The notes beneath the pieces are model-generated. The model was not told the origin of the DNA. It made no database searches and saw only the letters and a program-made list of their open reading frames with translations. 64,000 nt of DNA from Microbacterium ginsengisoli (GTDB lineage Bacteria; Actinomycetota; Actinomycetes; Actinomycetales; Microbacteriaceae). The position numbers and the translations under genes were made by a program. The first letter of the stretch is position 1. The number at the start of each line of letters is the position of its first letter. This document shows positions 1-9,987 of this stretch, in pieces. The stretch lies in NCBI RefSeq assembly GCF_000956535.1, contig NZ_JYIY01000077.1, positions 62,001 through 126,000 of the forward strand, read 5' to 3'.

Positions 1-78
1 GGCGAGACCGTCGGCGACGCCGTCCACGAGGCCGCCGAGGCCGTCGCGGATGCCGCCTCCCGGCCGGCGAACGACTGA
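1..78 (+). CDS. C-terminal end of an unidentified upstream protein (partial)
   Basis: An open frame enters from the left edge and ends at TGA 76-78, leaving 25 residues that are alanine- and acid-rich (ending AASRPAND). There is too little to identify it. Upstream of alaS in actinobacteria there is often a small DUF948-type or other membrane-associated protein, and an Ala/Glu-rich tail would fit that, but this is context inference only. The frame contains one copy of the dispersed GGATGCCGC word at 48. Confidence 0.5.
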   Translation, partial: GETVGDAVHEAAEAVADAASRPAND

Positions 79-139
79 TCACCCCGAGACATCCGCGGGC
101 CGGGCTCCGGCACCGCCCGTTCACCATGAGGACTCCCGC

Positions 140-2800
140 ATGAAGACCGCCGAGATCGCGCAGCGCTACCTGGACTACTTCGAGCGCAACGGCCACACCA
201 TCGTGCCGTCGGCGTCCCTCGTCAGCGACGACCCGTCGATCCTGTTCACGATCGCGGGCATGGTGCCCTTCATCCCCTACCTCAACGGCACCGTTCCGCC
301 GCCGTACCCGCGCGCCGCCGACGTGCAGAAGTGCATCCGCACGAACGACATCGAAGAGGTCGGCAAGACCGCCCGTCACGGCACGTTCTTCCAGATGCTC
401 GGCAACTGGTCGTTCGGCGACTACTTCAAGGAAGGCGCGATCGGCTACGCGTGGGAGCTGCTCACCTCGAGTGAGGCCGACGGCGGCCTCGGGTTCGATG
501 AGCGCGACCTGTGGGTCACCGTCTACGAGGACGACGACGAAGCCGCCTCGCTGTGGAAGAAGATCGCCGGACTCCCGGAGGCGCGCATCCAGCGCTTCGG
601 CGCCGAGGACAACTATTGGTCCACCGGCCAGCCGGGCCCCGCCGGCCCCTGCTCGGAGATCTACTTCGACCGCGGCCCCAAGTACGGCCGCGACGGCGGG
701 CCTGCGGTCGACGACAGCCGCTTCACCGAGATCTGGAATCTCGTGTTCATGCAGTACGCCATCACGAACGTGCGCTCGAAGACCGAGTTCGACGTCGTGG
801 GGGAGCTCCCCAAGAAGAACATCGACACCGGCATGGGCCTCGAGCGTGTCGCGTTCATCAAGCAGGGTGTCGACAACATGTACGAGACCGACCAGGTGCG
901 TCCCGTGCTCGACCGTGCCGTCGCGCTCTCGGGACGGCCGTACGGCGCCGTGCACGAGGACGACGTGCGCTACCGCGTCATCGCCGACCACATCCGCTCG
1001 TCGCTCATGCTGCTCTCCGACGGCGTCACGCCCTCGAACGAGGGACGCGGCTACATCCTGCGCCGCCTCATGCGCCGCTCGATCCGTGCGATGCGCCTGC
1101 TCGGCGTCGACGCCCCGACCTTCCCCGAGCTGTTCTCCGCGTCGCGCGATGCGATGAAGAGCGCCTATCCGGTCGTCGACGAGGACTGGGCGCGCATCTC
1201 GCAGTACGCGTTCGCCGAGGAGGAGACGTTCCTGCGCACGCTCGCGTCGGGGTCGACGATCCTCGATCTCGCGGTGACGCAGACGAAGGATGCCGGTGGC
1301 ACCGAGCTCGCCGGCAGTGAGGCCTTCCTGCTGCACGACACCTACGGCTTCCCGATCGACCTGACGCTCGAGATCGCCGAGGAGGCGGGCATCACCGTCG
1401 ATCGCGACGGCTTCGACACCCTGATGCGGGAGCAGAAGGCGCGCGCGAAGGCCGACGCGAAGTCCCGCAAGCGCGCCCTCGCCGACGTGAGCGTCTACGG
1501 CGACTTCCGCGCGAAGGGCGAAACCGTCTTCACCGGCTACACCGACCTCGAGACCGAGTCGTCGGTGCTCGGCATCCTCGTCGACGGCGTGCCGACCGAC
1601 CGCGCCACCGAGGGCCAGATCGCCGAGGTGATCCTGCGGGAGACCGCGCTGTACGCCGAGTCGGGCGGCCAGGTCGCCGACAAGGGCGTGATCGTCGGCC
1701 CCGGGTACGAGCTCGAGGTGCTCGACGTGCAGAAGCCCGTGCCCGGCCTTGTGAGCCACACGGTCGAGGTGACCCGCGGCGACGTCGGTCTCGGCGCCCC
1801 CGCGACATCCGTCGTCGACCGCGCGAACCGTCGCGCAGCACGTCAGGCCCACTCCGCGACGCACCTCGTGCACGCGGCCCTGCGCGACACGCTGGGGAAG
1901 ACCGCGACGCAGGCGGGTTCGCTGAACCGCGCCGGCTACATGCGCTTCGACTTCTCGTGGAGCCAGGCGCTGTCGGCCGAGACGCGCACGGAGATCGAGG
2001 AGATCGCCAACAACGCGATCTACGACAACCTCGAGGTCACGACCCGCGTGCTGCCGCTCGCGGACGCCAAGGAACTCGGCGCGATGGCGCTGTTCGGCGA
2101 GAAGTACGGCGAGACCGTGCGGATGGTCGACATCGGCGGCCCGTGGTCGCGCGAGCTCTGTGCGGGAACCCACGTGGCCACGAGCGCTGAGATCGGGCTG
2201 ATCTCGCTCGTCAGCGAGTCCTCGGTGGGCGCGTCCAACCGCCGCGTGGAGGCCCTCGTCGGGCACGACGCGTTCCGCGAGCTCGCGGCCGAACGGGCGC
2301 TGGTCGCCGAGCTGTCTGCAAACCTCAAGGCTCCGCGCGACCAGCTCGTCGCGCGCATCGCCGAGCTCGGCGCCAACCTGAAGGCCGCCGAGAAGAAGAT
2401 CGCGGCGTTCGAGGCCGGCAAGCTCGCCGAGCGCGCCCCCGAGCTCGCCGCGTCGGCGACGACCACCGGACCGTTCCGCGTCGTGAGCGCCGCGATCGGC
2501 GCCGTCGGCTCGGCCGACGACCTGCGCACGGTGGCGCTCGCCGTTCGCGATCGACTCGGCGACGAGCCCGCCGTGATCGTGCTCGGCGCCGTGGCCGGCG
2601 ACCGACCCGTCGTGATCGCCGCGACCACCGCCCGCGCACGCGAGGCCGGAGCCAAGGCGGGTGTGCTCGCGAAGACCGCGGCCGGCGTGCTCGGCGGCGG
2701 CGGCGGCGGGCGCGACGATGTCGCCCAGGGCGGCGGTACGGATGCCGCGCTCCTGCCCGATGCGCTCTCGGCGGCGGTTCGGGCTCTCGAGGTCGCGTGA
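140..2800 (+). CDS. alaS: Alanine--tRNA ligase
   Basis: Class II aminoacyl-tRNA synthetase that charges tRNA-Ala in the cytoplasm and edits Ser/Gly mischarging. The 886-residue product has the usual length. The N-terminal catalytic domain begins MKTAEIAQRYLDYF and carries the class II stretches TIAGMVPF and MLGNWSFGDYFK. The editing domain shows the zinc-type motifs HSATHLVHAAL (about residue 570) and CAGTHVA (about 674), and the C-Ala domain has the glycine-rich LGGGGGGRDD segment (about 850). The start at 140 is preferred over an upstream in-frame ATG because GAGGA (128-132) is well placed and homologues begin at MKTAEI. ruvX begins one base after the stop, so alaS-ruvX-mltG-aroE look co-transcribed, as in other actinobacteria. 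Confidence 0.98.
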   Translation: MKTAEIAQRYLDYFERNGHTIVPSASLVSDDPSILFTIAGMVPFIPYLNGTVPPPYPRAADVQKCIRTNDIEEVGKTARHGTFFQMLGNWSFGDYFKEGAIGYAWELLTSSEADGGLGFDERDLWVTVYEDDDEAASLWKKIAGLPEARIQRFGAEDNYWSTGQPGPAGPCSEIYFDRGPKYGRDGGPAVDDSRFTEIWNLVFMQYAITNVRSKTEFDVVGELPKKNIDTGMGLERVAFIKQGVDNMYETDQVRPVLDRAVALSGRPYGAVHEDDVRYRVIADHIRSSLMLLSDGVTPSNEGRGYILRRLMRRSIRAMRLLGVDAPTFPELFSASRDAMKSAYPVVDEDWARISQYAFAEEETFLRTLASGSTILDLAVTQTKDAGGTELAGSEAFLLHDTYGFPIDLTLEIAEEAGITVDRDGFDTLMREQKARAKADAKSRKRALADVSVYGDFRAKGETVFTGYTDLETESSVLGILVDGVPTDRATEGQIAEVILRETALYAESGGQVADKGVIVGPGYELEVLDVQKPVPGLVSHTVEVTRGDVGLGAPATSVVDRANRRAARQAHSATHLVHAALRDTLGKTATQAGSLNRAGYMRFDFSWSQALSAETRTEIEEIANNAIYDNLEVTTRVLPLADAKELGAMALFGEKYGETVRMVDIGGPWSRELCAGTHVATSAEIGLISLVSESSVGASNRRVEALVGHDAFRELAAERALVAELSANLKAPRDQLVARIAELGANLKAAEKKIAAFEAGKLAERAPELAASATTTGPFRVVSAAIGAVGSADDLRTVALAVRDRLGDEPAVIVLGAVAGDRPVVIAATTARAREAGAKAGVLAKTAAGVLGGGGGGRDDVAQGGGTDAALLPDALSAAVRALEVA

Positions 2801-2801
2801 C

Positions 2802-3281
2802 GTGACGGGGTTCCGACGCGGCATCCGGATCGGCGTCGACGTCGGCACCGCCCGGGTCGGCGTCGCCCGCTGCGACCCGGACGGCTTGCTCGCGACCCCC
2901 GTGGAGACCGTGCCGCGCACAGACGCGGCCGTCGCCCGCGTGCGGGAGATCGGCGCCGAGTGGGACGCAATCGAGTTCGTCGTCGGGTTGCCCGTCGCGC
3001 TGTCGGGTCGGGAGACCGCGTCGACGGCGGATGCGCGCGAGTTCGCGGCGCAACTGGCCGCCTCCGGTGTGCCCGTGCGCCTCGTCGACGAGCGCCTGAG
3101 CACGGTCTCCGCGCACGCGGCCCTGCGTGGCTCCGGGCGTTCGCAGCGACAGTCTCGTAACATCGTCGATCAGGTCGCCGCAGTGATTCTCCTGCAGAAC
3201 GCGATCGACACCGAGAAGCAGACCGGGCGCACCCCCGGGGCCGTCGTGCCCGCGCCCGAGGAGGCCACGCCGAATGACTGA
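2802..3281 (+). CDS. ruvX: RuvX/YqgF family Holliday-junction resolvase-like nuclease
   Basis: The 159-residue RNase H-fold protein is known in the family for processing 16S rRNA 5' ends and for Holliday junction resolution. The N-terminal IGVDVGTARVGVA supplies the first acidic residue (Asp13), VRLVDERLST carries the central Glu, and NIVDQVAAVILLQ the last Asp, so the active site looks intact. The GTG start at 2802 follows the alaS stop by one base. The 3' end overlaps mltG by 8 nt, indicating translational coupling in the alaS-ruvX-mltG cluster. Confidence 0.94.
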   Translation: MTGFRRGIRIGVDVGTARVGVARCDPDGLLATPVETVPRTDAAVARVREIGAEWDAIEFVVGLPVALSGRETASTADAREFAAQLAASGVPVRLVDERLSTVSAHAALRGSGRSQRQSRNIVDQVAAVILLQNAIDTEKQTGRTPGAVVPAPEEATPND

Positions 3282-4815
3282 CGAGAAGAGCGCGGACGAT
3301 CCGTTCTCGACCCTGTACTCGCAGCTGCCCGCCAACCGGCCGCGGACGAGTGCGGCCGACGAGACGCCCGCATCCGCCGAGCCGGGCACCGAGACGGCGC
3401 CGCTCACCCGCCGCGAGCTTCGCGAGCGACTGACCCGCGAAACCACCGGGCAGCAGCAGCCGGCGCCCGACGCCGCCCCCGTCAGCCCGACACCGGCCTC
3501 GTGGCCCCCGCGCGTGCCGAGTCAACCCGACGCGCTCCACCCCGCGAGCCTCACCGGCCTGACCCCGGCGCCCACCGCCGCCATGCCTCCGTCGGGAAGC
3601 ACCCCACCGCCGGTCACTCGGCAGCCGGAGCGCACAGCTCCCGTCGGCGCCGCAAGAGCGTCCGCCCCCGGAGACCTCGCGGACCTCTTCACCGGGCGGG
3701 CATCGTCCGATACGGTCGGAGCCGTGCCGAAGAAGCCCTCGAAGCGACGTCGGCGCGCACGGGGGTGGATCGCCCTCGCCATCGTCGTGGTATTGCTGGG
3801 GGGTATCGGCGCCGGTGGCGTGTGGGTGTGGAACACGTACGGCGACAAGGTGCGCTCGTTCATGGGATGGGAGGAGCCCGCGGACTATGCCACCGGACTC
3901 GCCAACGGCGAAGCACTCCTCACGATCGCCTCGGGCGACACCGGCATGACGATCTCGACGAAGCTCTACCAGGCCGGCGTGACGAAGACGTCCTCGGTCT
4001 TCTACAACATGCTCGTGAAGTCGCAGCAGAACCCGAACTTCCAGCCCGGCGTCTACAAGCTGCAGAAGCAGATGACCGCCGCCGCGGCGCTCGCCGCGAT
4101 CCAGGACCCCGCGAATCGCCAGCAGAACACGGCGCTCATCCGGGAGGGTCTCACGGTCAGCCAGATCGCCCAGGCGCTCTCCGACGATCTGACCATCCCC
4201 CTGGCCGATGTGCAGGCAGCGGTGAAGACCCCGTCCGACTACGGCGTCAGTGCGGACTCCCTCGAGGGCTGGCTCTTTCCCGCCACGTACACCTTCGATC
4301 CCGGCACCACCGCGACGCAGGCCGTGAAGGCGATGGTCGACCGCACGAAGCAGTCGCTCCAGCAGGCGGGGGTTGCGGCATCCGATCAGCAGCGGATCCT
4401 CACGATCGCCTCGATCATCCAGCGCGAAGCCCGCCAGTCCGCCGACTTCTACAAGGTGTCCCGCGTCATCCAGAACCGCCTCGCCGATGGCATGAAGCTC
4501 CAGATGGACTCCACCGCCCAGTACGGCTACGGCGAGATGCACGACGGCAGTGTGAGCTCGTCGGCCGCGGCGTTGGCGGACAACAACCCCTGGAACACGT
4601 ACGTGATCACGGGGCTGCCGAAGGGACCCATCTCCAACCCCGGGGACACGGCGATCGATGCGGCCGTGCACCCGGCAGACGGACCGTGGCTGTACTTCGT
4701 GACCGTCAACCTCGACACCGGTGAGACCGTGTTCTCCACCACCGATGCGGAACATGAGGCCGCGGTGGCACAGTGGCGGTCCTGGTGCGCGCAGAACCCG
4801 AACTCGGGATGCTGA
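3274..4815 (+). CDS. mltG: Endolytic murein transglycosylase MltG (YceG-like)
   Basis: Membrane-anchored lytic transglycosylase that cleaves nascent glycan strands and acts as a terminase for peptidoglycan polymerisation. The 513-residue product has a long Pro/Ala/Thr-rich, probably disordered cytoplasmic N-terminus (1-155), a basic stretch (KRRRRAR), one transmembrane helix (about 165-186) and an extracytoplasmic YceG domain. Family motifs are LEGWLFPATYTF (330-341), ASIIQREA with the likely catalytic Glu385, and the C-terminal NPWNTYVITGLPKGPISNPG. E. coli MltG is about 340 residues, so the N-terminal tail is the main difference; long tails of this kind occur in actinobacterial MltG. The gene overlaps ruvX by 8 nt and aroE by 7 nt. 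Confidence 0.95.
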   Translation: MTDEKSADDPFSTLYSQLPANRPRTSAADETPASAEPGTETAPLTRRELRERLTRETTGQQQPAPDAAPVSPTPASWPPRVPSQPDALHPASLTGLTPAPTAAMPPSGSTPPPVTRQPERTAPVGAARASAPGDLADLFTGRASSDTVGAVPKKPSKRRRRARGWIALAIVVVLLGGIGAGGVWVWNTYGDKVRSFMGWEEPADYATGLANGEALLTIASGDTGMTISTKLYQAGVTKTSSVFYNMLVKSQQNPNFQPGVYKLQKQMTAAAALAAIQDPANRQQNTALIREGLTVSQIAQALSDDLTIPLADVQAAVKTPSDYGVSADSLEGWLFPATYTFDPGTTATQAVKAMVDRTKQSLQQAGVAASDQQRILTIASIIQREARQSADFYKVSRVIQNRLADGMKLQMDSTAQYGYGEMHDGSVSSSAAALADNNPWNTYVITGLPKGPISNPGDTAIDAAVHPADGPWLYFVTVNLDTGETVFSTTDAEHEAAVAQWRSWCAQNPNSGC

Positions 4816-5672
4816 CGCCGCCCCGCTGCGAGGTGTGGGGCGACCCGATCGCGCACAGCAAGTCGCCCGCGCTGCACCGCGCGGCCTACGCCGCCCTCGG
4901 CCTGGAGTGGAGCTACGACCGGCTCCGCGTCGATGAGTCGGCCTTTCCCGGCGCCCTCGGCGAGGCCGCGACGCGCGTGCGCGGACTCTCGCTCACCATG
5001 CCGCTCAAGGGCGTCGCCTTCGCCGCGGCCGGGCGACGCGACGACGACGCGACCACCACCGGGGCAGTGAACACCCTCGTGCGCACAGAATCAGGCTGGG
5101 ACGGCTTCAACACCGACGTCGCCGGGCTCATCGCGGTGCTGCGAGAGCTGGGCGTGTCCGAGCTGACGCACGCGCGCATCCTCGGCGGGGGAGCGACCGC
5201 GACCTCCGCCCTCGTTGCGCTGCACCGTCTCGGCGCCGACCGGGTGAGCGTCGTGACCCGCCGCCCCGGGGCTGCGGCGGCGCTCATCGACCTCGCCGCC
5301 ACCCTCGGCGTCGAGGTGACCCCGGCGACGTTCGACGACGCCGACGCGACCCCCGTTCCCGTGACCGTCGCGACGATCCCCACCGACGCCGAGCTCCCCC
5401 CCGGGGTGGCCGCGCACCTCGCGGGGGCCGGCGGCATCCTCTACGACGTCGCCTACGGCACCTGGCCCACCCCGCTCTCCCGCGCGTGGGAGGCGGAGGG
5501 CCTGATCTCCGCCAACGGCCTCGGGATGCTGCTGCACCAGGCGGTGCGGCAGGTGAGCGCGTTCCTGCACGGCGATCCGGCGGTGCCGCTGCCCGATGAG
5601 GCCGGCGTCGTCGCTGCGATGCGCGCCGCCGTCACAGAGGCGGATGCGGTCGTCCCCGGCGTGGGAGACTAA
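4809..5672 (+). CDS. aroE: Shikimate dehydrogenase (biosynthetic, NADP type)
   Basis: Reduces 3-dehydroshikimate to shikimate in aromatic amino acid biosynthesis. The start at ATG 4809 overlaps the mltG stop by 7 nt and gives [20 protein letters not shown], where Ser17 and Ser19 of the SKSP motif bind shikimate; upstream in-frame starts lie inside mltG. Catalytic Lys67 (LTMPLKG) and Asp103 (FNTDVAG) are present. The Rossmann loop is [10 protein letters not shown], and the second strand ends VVTRRPG; the paired arginines are the usual sign of NADP(H) preference. The 287-residue length is typical. It is the first gene of the aroE-aroC-aroK-aroB run. A second, differently specialised paralogue lies at 9988-10869. 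Confidence 0.95.
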   Translation: MLTPPRCEVWGDPIAHSKSPALHRAAYAALGLEWSYDRLRVDESAFPGALGEAATRVRGLSLTMPLKGVAFAAAGRRDDDATTTGAVNTLVRTESGWDGFNTDVAGLIAVLRELGVSELTHARILGGGATATSALVALHRLGADRVSVVTRRPGAAAALIDLAATLGVEVTPATFDDADATPVPVTVATIPTDAELPPGVAAHLAGAGGILYDVAYGTWPTPLSRAWEAEGLISANGLGMLLHQAVRQVSAFLHGDPAVPLPDEAGVVAAMRAAVTEADAVVPGVGD

Positions 5673-5676
5673 GGGA

Positions 5677-6921
5677 ATGCTCCGCGTGCTGACGGCCGGC
5701 GAATCGCACGGCCCCGAACTCGTCGCGCTCGTCGAGGGACTCCCGGCCGGTGTCCCCGTCTCGCGCGCCGCCATCCAGGCCGACCTCGCCCGACGCAAGC
5801 TCGGCTACGGTCGCGGATCGCGCATGAAGTTCGAAGAGGACGAGCTCACGATCTCCTCGGGCGTGCGTCACGGCTACACCCTCGGCAGCCCCATCGCCGT
5901 GCGCATCGGCAACACCGAGTGGCCCAAGTGGGTCGAGGTGATGAGCGCCGAGCCGGTCGAGCTCACCGAGCGCTCCCGCGGCCGCGGCGCCGCCCTCACC
6001 CGCCCTCGTCCGGGACACGCAGACCTCGTCGGCATGCAGAAGTACTCGTTCGACGAGGCGCGCCCCATCCTCGAGCGCGCGAGCGCCCGTGAGACGGCCG
6101 CCCGCGTGGCTCTCGGAGCCCTCTCGCGCGCCTTCCTCGCCGAGCTCGGCATCCGGCTCGTCAGCCACACCCTGTCGATCGGACCCGTGCAGGTGCCCTC
6201 GGATGCCCCGTGGCCGACGCCCGACGACGTCGACAGCCTCGACGCCGACCCGCTGCGCTGCTTCGACCCGGAGACATCCGCACGCATGGTCGAGGAGGTC
6301 GACGACGCGAAGAAGGCGGGCGACACGCTGGGCGGCATCGTCGAGGTGCTCGCCTACGGACTGCCGCCGGGGCTCGGCTCCCATGTGCAGTGGGATCGGC
6401 GCCTGGACGCGAAGCTCGCGCAGGCGCTCATGAGCATCCAGGCCATCAAGGGCGTCGAGGTCGGCGACGGCTTCGAGACCACCCGACGCCGCGGGTCGGC
6501 CGCCCACGACGAGCTCTTCGTCGCCGAGGACGGCATCACCCGGTCGAGCGACCGCGCCGGCGGCACGGAGGGCGGGATGTCCACGGGCACGCTCCTGCGC
6601 GTGCGGGCCGGTATGAAGCCGATCGCGACGGTGCCGCACGCCCTGCGCACGATCGACGTCGCGACCGGCGACGCGGCCGCCGCACACCACCAGCGCTCCG
6701 ACGTCTGCGCCGTGCCGGCGGCGGGCGTCGTCGCCGAGGCGATGGTGGCCATCGTGCTCGCCGACGTCGTGCTCGAGAAGTTCGGCGGCGACCACGTCGA
6801 CGAGACCCGCCGCAACCTCGAGGCCTACCTCGCGCACATCCCCGACGCGCTCGCGACGGCGGGGGAGAGCGATGCCGCCCTCGCGGCGGTCGACGCGGTC
6901 GTCGACATCCCCCTCGGATGA
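5677..6921 (+). CDS. aroC: Chorismate synthase
   Basis: Uses reduced FMN to eliminate phosphate from 5-enolpyruvylshikimate-3-phosphate, giving chorismate, the last step of the common aromatic pathway. The 414-residue protein starts [21 protein letters not shown], the diagnostic N-terminus, and includes [17 protein letters not shown] and the late [17 protein letters not shown] segment with the conserved Arg-Ser-Asp. The start lies four bases after the aroE stop, with a purine-rich GGGAG stretch upstream. The stop overlaps aroK by 4 nt (ATGA). The enzyme that makes its substrate, AroA, is not in this window. Confidence 0.97.
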   Translation: MLRVLTAGESHGPELVALVEGLPAGVPVSRAAIQADLARRKLGYGRGSRMKFEEDELTISSGVRHGYTLGSPIAVRIGNTEWPKWVEVMSAEPVELTERSRGRGAALTRPRPGHADLVGMQKYSFDEARPILERASARETAARVALGALSRAFLAELGIRLVSHTLSIGPVQVPSDAPWPTPDDVDSLDADPLRCFDPETSARMVEEVDDAKKAGDTLGGIVEVLAYGLPPGLGSHVQWDRRLDAKLAQALMSIQAIKGVEVGDGFETTRRRGSAAHDELFVAEDGITRSSDRAGGTEGGMSTGTLLRVRAGMKPIATVPHALRTIDVATGDAAAAHHQRSDVCAVPAAGVVAEAMVAIVLADVVLEKFGGDHVDETRRNLEAYLAHIPDALATAGESDAALAAVDAVVDIPLG

Positions 6922-7448
6922 GCGGGGTCGCTCCCTCGATCGTGCTGGTCGGCCCGATGGGCGCCGGGAAGACGAGCGTCGGCAGACGCGTCGCCCGCGC
7001 GCTAGAACGGCCGTTCCTCGACACGGACAAGATCATCACGCGCGACCACGGGCCGATCCCGGCGTACTTCGAGGCGCACGGGGAGACGGCGTTCCGAGCG
7101 ATCGAGCGCACCGCGGTGGCCGAGGCCCTGACGACCGGCGGCGTCATCGCGCTCGGAGGCGGGGCGGTGCTGCACGAGGAGACCCGTGCCGACCTCGCCG
7201 CGCATCACGTCGTGCTGCTGACGGTAGCCCCGCACATCGTCGCGTCCCGCATCGTCGGCGACGATCGCCCCCTGCTCGCCGGCGACGACCCGATCGCCCG
7301 CTGGAACCGCATCTACGACGAGCGACGAGCCCTCTACGAACGGGTCGCCGACCTCACCCTCGACACCTCACACGGCCCCCTGTCGGACGTGGTCGAGCGC
7401 ATCGTCGCCTGGGACCGCGCCCGCCGGACGGAAGGATCCCCTTCATGA
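6918..7448 (+). CDS. aroK: Shikimate kinase
   Basis: Phosphorylates the 3-OH of shikimate with ATP. The 176-residue P-loop kinase has Walker [10 protein letters not shown] (12-20), the FLDTDKII shikimate/Mg-binding aspartates, GETAFRAIE with the shikimate-binding Arg, GGGAV in the middle, and a DDRPLL lid segment with the catalytic Arg. Both ends overlap neighbours by 4 nt (ATGA with aroC and with aroB), the classical actinobacterial aroC-aroK-aroB arrangement. Confidence 0.96.
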   Translation: MSGVAPSIVLVGPMGAGKTSVGRRVARALERPFLDTDKIITRDHGPIPAYFEAHGETAFRAIERTAVAEALTTGGVIALGGGAVLHEETRADLAAHHVVLLTVAPHIVASRIVGDDRPLLAGDDPIARWNRIYDERRALYERVADLTLDTSHGPLSDVVERIVAWDRARRTEGSPS

Positions 7449-8524
7449 GCACCACCACGATCACCGTCGGCGGAGACACCCCCTACGACGTGACGGTGGG
7501 CCGCGGCATCCTGCCCCTCGTCGCCGAGGCCCTGCCCGCCACCGCCCGCAAGGTGCTCATCGTGCACCCGCCGACCCTCGCCGATCAGGCGGCCGCGCTG
7601 CGCGAGGTGCTGCGCGGCGACGGTGCGCGCGAGGTGCTGCTGGCCGAGGTGCCGGACGCTGAGCAGGGCAAGCGCGTCGAGGTCGCGGCGTTCTGCTGGC
7701 AGATCCTCGGGCAGGCCGATTTCACCCGCACCGACGCGGTCGTCGGCTTTGGCGGAGGAGCGGTCACGGACCTCGCGGGCTTCGTCGCTGCCACCTGGCT
7801 GCGCGGCGTCGCGATCGTGCAGGTGCCGACGACGGTGCTGGCGATGGTGGATGCCGCGGTGGGCGGGAAGACCGGCATCAACACCGCGGAGGGCAAGAAC
7901 CTGGTGGGCGCCTTCTGGCCGCCGCGTGCGGTGATCTGCGACCTCGACCTCCTCGACGGTCTCAGCGCGCACGAGCGCACCGCCGGGTTCGCGGAGGTCG
8001 TGAAGGCCGGGTTCATCTGGTACCCGGAGATCCTCGATCTCATCGAGAAGGATCCCGCGGCCGTCGTCGATCCGGGCTCGGAGGCGTTCCGTCGATCGAT
8101 CGAGCTCGCCATCGAGATGAAGGCACGCGTCGTCGGCGAGGACCTGCGCGAGGCGGGGCTGCGCGAGGTGCTCAACTACGGACACACTCTCGGTCACGCC
8201 ATCGAGCACGCCGAGCGCTACCGCTGGCGCCACGGCGCGGCGATCTCGGTCGGCATGGTCTTCGCCGCCGAGCTGTCGCGTCTGGCCGGACGCCTCAGCG
8301 ACGACGTGGCGAACCGGCACCGCTCGGTTCTGGAGTTGCTGGGTCTTCCCACCTCGTATCGCGCGGGCGCCTGGCCGCAGCTGCTGGCGACCATGCAGCG
8401 CGACAAGAAGACGCGCGGCGCCATGCTGCGCTTCATCGTGCTCGACGACCTCGCCCGTCCCACCGTGCTGCAGGCACCCGACGAATCACTGCTGTTCGCG
8501 GCCTATCAGGAGATCGGCTCCTGA
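7445..8524 (+). CDS. aroB: 3-dehydroquinate synthase
   Basis: NAD- and divalent-metal-dependent enzyme that converts DAHP to 3-dehydroquinate. The 359-residue protein shows GFGGGAVTDLAGFVAATWLRG for NAD binding, the VDAAVGGKTGIN substrate loop, LREAGLREVLNYGHTLGHA with the metal-binding histidines, and HGAAISVGM. The start overlaps aroK (ATGA). It is the last gene of the biosynthetic run and is followed by a strong bidirectional terminator. In Mycobacterium tuberculosis aroB is followed directly by the dehydroquinase gene; here about 5 kb of catabolic genes intervene. Confidence 0.97.
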   Translation: MSTTTITVGGDTPYDVTVGRGILPLVAEALPATARKVLIVHPPTLADQAAALREVLRGDGAREVLLAEVPDAEQGKRVEVAAFCWQILGQADFTRTDAVVGFGGGAVTDLAGFVAATWLRGVAIVQVPTTVLAMVDAAVGGKTGINTAEGKNLVGAFWPPRAVICDLDLLDGLSAHERTAGFAEVVKAGFIWYPEILDLIEKDPAAVVDPGSEAFRRSIELAIEMKARVVGEDLREAGLREVLNYGHTLGHAIEHAERYRWRHGAAISVGMVFAAELSRLAGRLSDDVANRHRSVLELLGLPTSYRAGAWPQLLATMQRDKKTRGAMLRFIVLDDLARPTVLQAPDESLLFAAYQEIGS

Positions 8525-8529
8525 AATGC

Positions 8530-8567
8530 GCAGAGCCCCGGCCGTCCGAAGGCGGTCGGGGCTCTGC
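8530..8567. terminator. Bidirectional terminator between aroB and the convergent transporter gene
   Basis: Inverted repeat of 15-base arms: GCAGAGCCCCGGCCG (8530-8544) pairs with CGGTCGGGGCTCTGC (8553-8567) with a single G.U pair and an 8-nt loop. It begins 5 nt after the aroB stop and ends 12 nt before the convergent MFS stop, so it can serve both strands. There is no clear U-tract, which is usual for actinobacterial terminators. Confidence 0.85.
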
Positions 8568-8578
8568 GACAGCGGAGG

Positions 8579-9910
8579 TCAGGCCGCGATGTGCTCCCTC
8601 ACGGTCACCGGGGCCGGACGGGCCTCCCCGAGGTCGGCGGTCGCGACATCCTTGGTCTCCCGTGCAGTGAACGCGGCGCCCGCCGCGATGAGGGCGACCA
8701 CGGCGGTGAACACGCTCGTCACGACCCAGCCACCCACCTGCACGCCACCGAGGGCGGTCACGATGGTCGGTGCGAAGCCGGCGGCCAGGAACCCGAGCTG
8801 GGTGCCGATCGCCATGCCGGAGAAGCGCACGCGGGTCGAGAACATCTCGCCGTAGAACGCAGGCCAGACCGCGTTCGCGGCCGCGTAGCCGAACGAGAAC
8901 GTGAGCACGGCGAGCACGAACGTCAGCAGCGCGTTGCCGCTCGACATCGACAGCATGTAGAAGGGCATCAGCACCGCCGAGGCCAGCGCCCCGTAGATGA
9001 AGACGGGCTTGCGGCCGATGCGGTCGGCGAGGCGGCCGAACAGCGGCTGCGTGCCGAGGGCGAACAGGTTGGCGACGACGACCAGCCAGAGTGTGAGCGA
9101 CGCGGCGAGGCCGACCTTCACGCCGTAGGCGATGGCGAGGTTGCCGAAGACGGTCGAGACCGCCGAGATGGTCGCGCACAGCACGACGCGGATCACGTCG
9201 CGCCAGTGGTGGCGCAGCAGCGGGATGAGCGGGAGCCGAGCGATCTCGCCGCGGGCCTTCGCCTGCTCGAACTCGGGGGTCTCGTGCAGCCGGCGACGGA
9301 TCACCCACGCGACGAGCACGACCACCGCGCTGAGCCAGAACGGGATGCGCCAGCCCCACGAGAACTTGATGTCGACGGGAAGGGCCACGACGGGAACGAA
9401 GATGAGGGCAGCGAGGATCTGTCCGCCCTGGGTGCCGGTGAGGGTCCAGGAGGTGAAGAACGCGCGACGGTCATCGGGGGCGTGCTCCAGCGTGAGCGAC
9501 GAGGCGCCGGCCTGCTCGCCGGCGGCCGAGAGTCCCTGCAGCAGTCGGGCGAGCACCAGCAGGATGGGCGCCGCCCAGCCGATCTGCGCATAGCCGGGGA
9601 GGCATCCGATCGCGAAGGTCGACAGACCCATGAGCAGCAGCGTGAACATGAGCACGCGCTGACGTCCGACGCGGTCGCCGAAGTGCCCGAGGATGACGGC
9701 GCCGACGGGACGCGCGATGTAGGCGAACCCGAAGGTCGCGAACGACATGACGAGAGCCGCCTGGTCGTTGGAGGGGAAGAACACGCTCGGGAAGATGAGC
9801 GCGGCCGCGGAGCCGAACAGGAAGAAGTCGTAGTACTCGACGGCGCTCCCCATGAAGCTCGCGATGGCCGCGCGCACTGGGGTCTTCCGCGTCGTTGCGG
9901 GAGTGGACAT
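8579..9910 (-). CDS. MHS-family MFS transporter, probably for shikimate/quinate
   Basis: The 443-residue 12-helix permease of the metabolite:H+ symporter branch of the major facilitator superfamily begins with the typical ASFMGSAVEYYDFFLFG segment (first helix, acidic then aromatic residues) and has the MFS loop motif GHFGDRVGRQRVL. ShiA-like shikimate carriers and related dicarboxylate carriers belong here. Substrate is inferred from context: it lies 77 nt downstream of a quinate/shikimate dehydrogenase on the same strand. A good GAGGAG Shine-Dalgarno precedes the ATG. A different organic acid remains possible because MHS specificity cannot be read from sequence. Confidence 0.85.
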   Translation of the reverse strand: MSTPATTRKTPVRAAIASFMGSAVEYYDFFLFGSAAALIFPSVFFPSNDQAALVMSFATFGFAYIARPVGAVILGHFGDRVGRQRVLMFTLLLMGLSTFAIGCLPGYAQIGWAAPILLVLARLLQGLSAAGEQAGASSLTLEHAPDDRRAFFTSWTLTGTQGGQILAALIFVPVVALPVDIKFSWGWRIPFWLSAVVVLVAWVIRRRLHETPEFEQAKARGEIARLPLIPLLRHHWRDVIRVVLCATISAVSTVFGNLAIAYGVKVGLAASLTLWLVVVANLFALGTQPLFGRLADRIGRKPVFIYGALASAVLMPFYMLSMSSGNALLTFVLAVLTFSFGYAAANAVWPAFYGEMFSTRVRFSGMAIGTQLGFLAAGFAPTIVTALGGVQVGGWVVTSVFTAVVALIAAGAAFTARETKDVATADLGEARPAPVTVREHIAA

Positions 9911-9987
9911 GAGTCTCCTCTATCAGATGGGTGTTGTCGGGGGTAGGGGTGGGATGGAAGGAACGGATGCCGCGTCTGCCGGTCGGC

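Noticed and set aside
2020..4755. Long open frames antisense to core genes (for example 2020-4755, 21622-25380, 40878-45044 and 49190-52009, 900 to nearly 1400 codons, all on the minus strand)
   Set aside because: They lie opposite unmistakable genes (alaS/mltG, carB, gltB, polA) and are the expected result of G/C-rich third positions removing stop codons on the other strand. Their translations are low-complexity (Arg, Ala, Gly, Asp, Val) without motifs.
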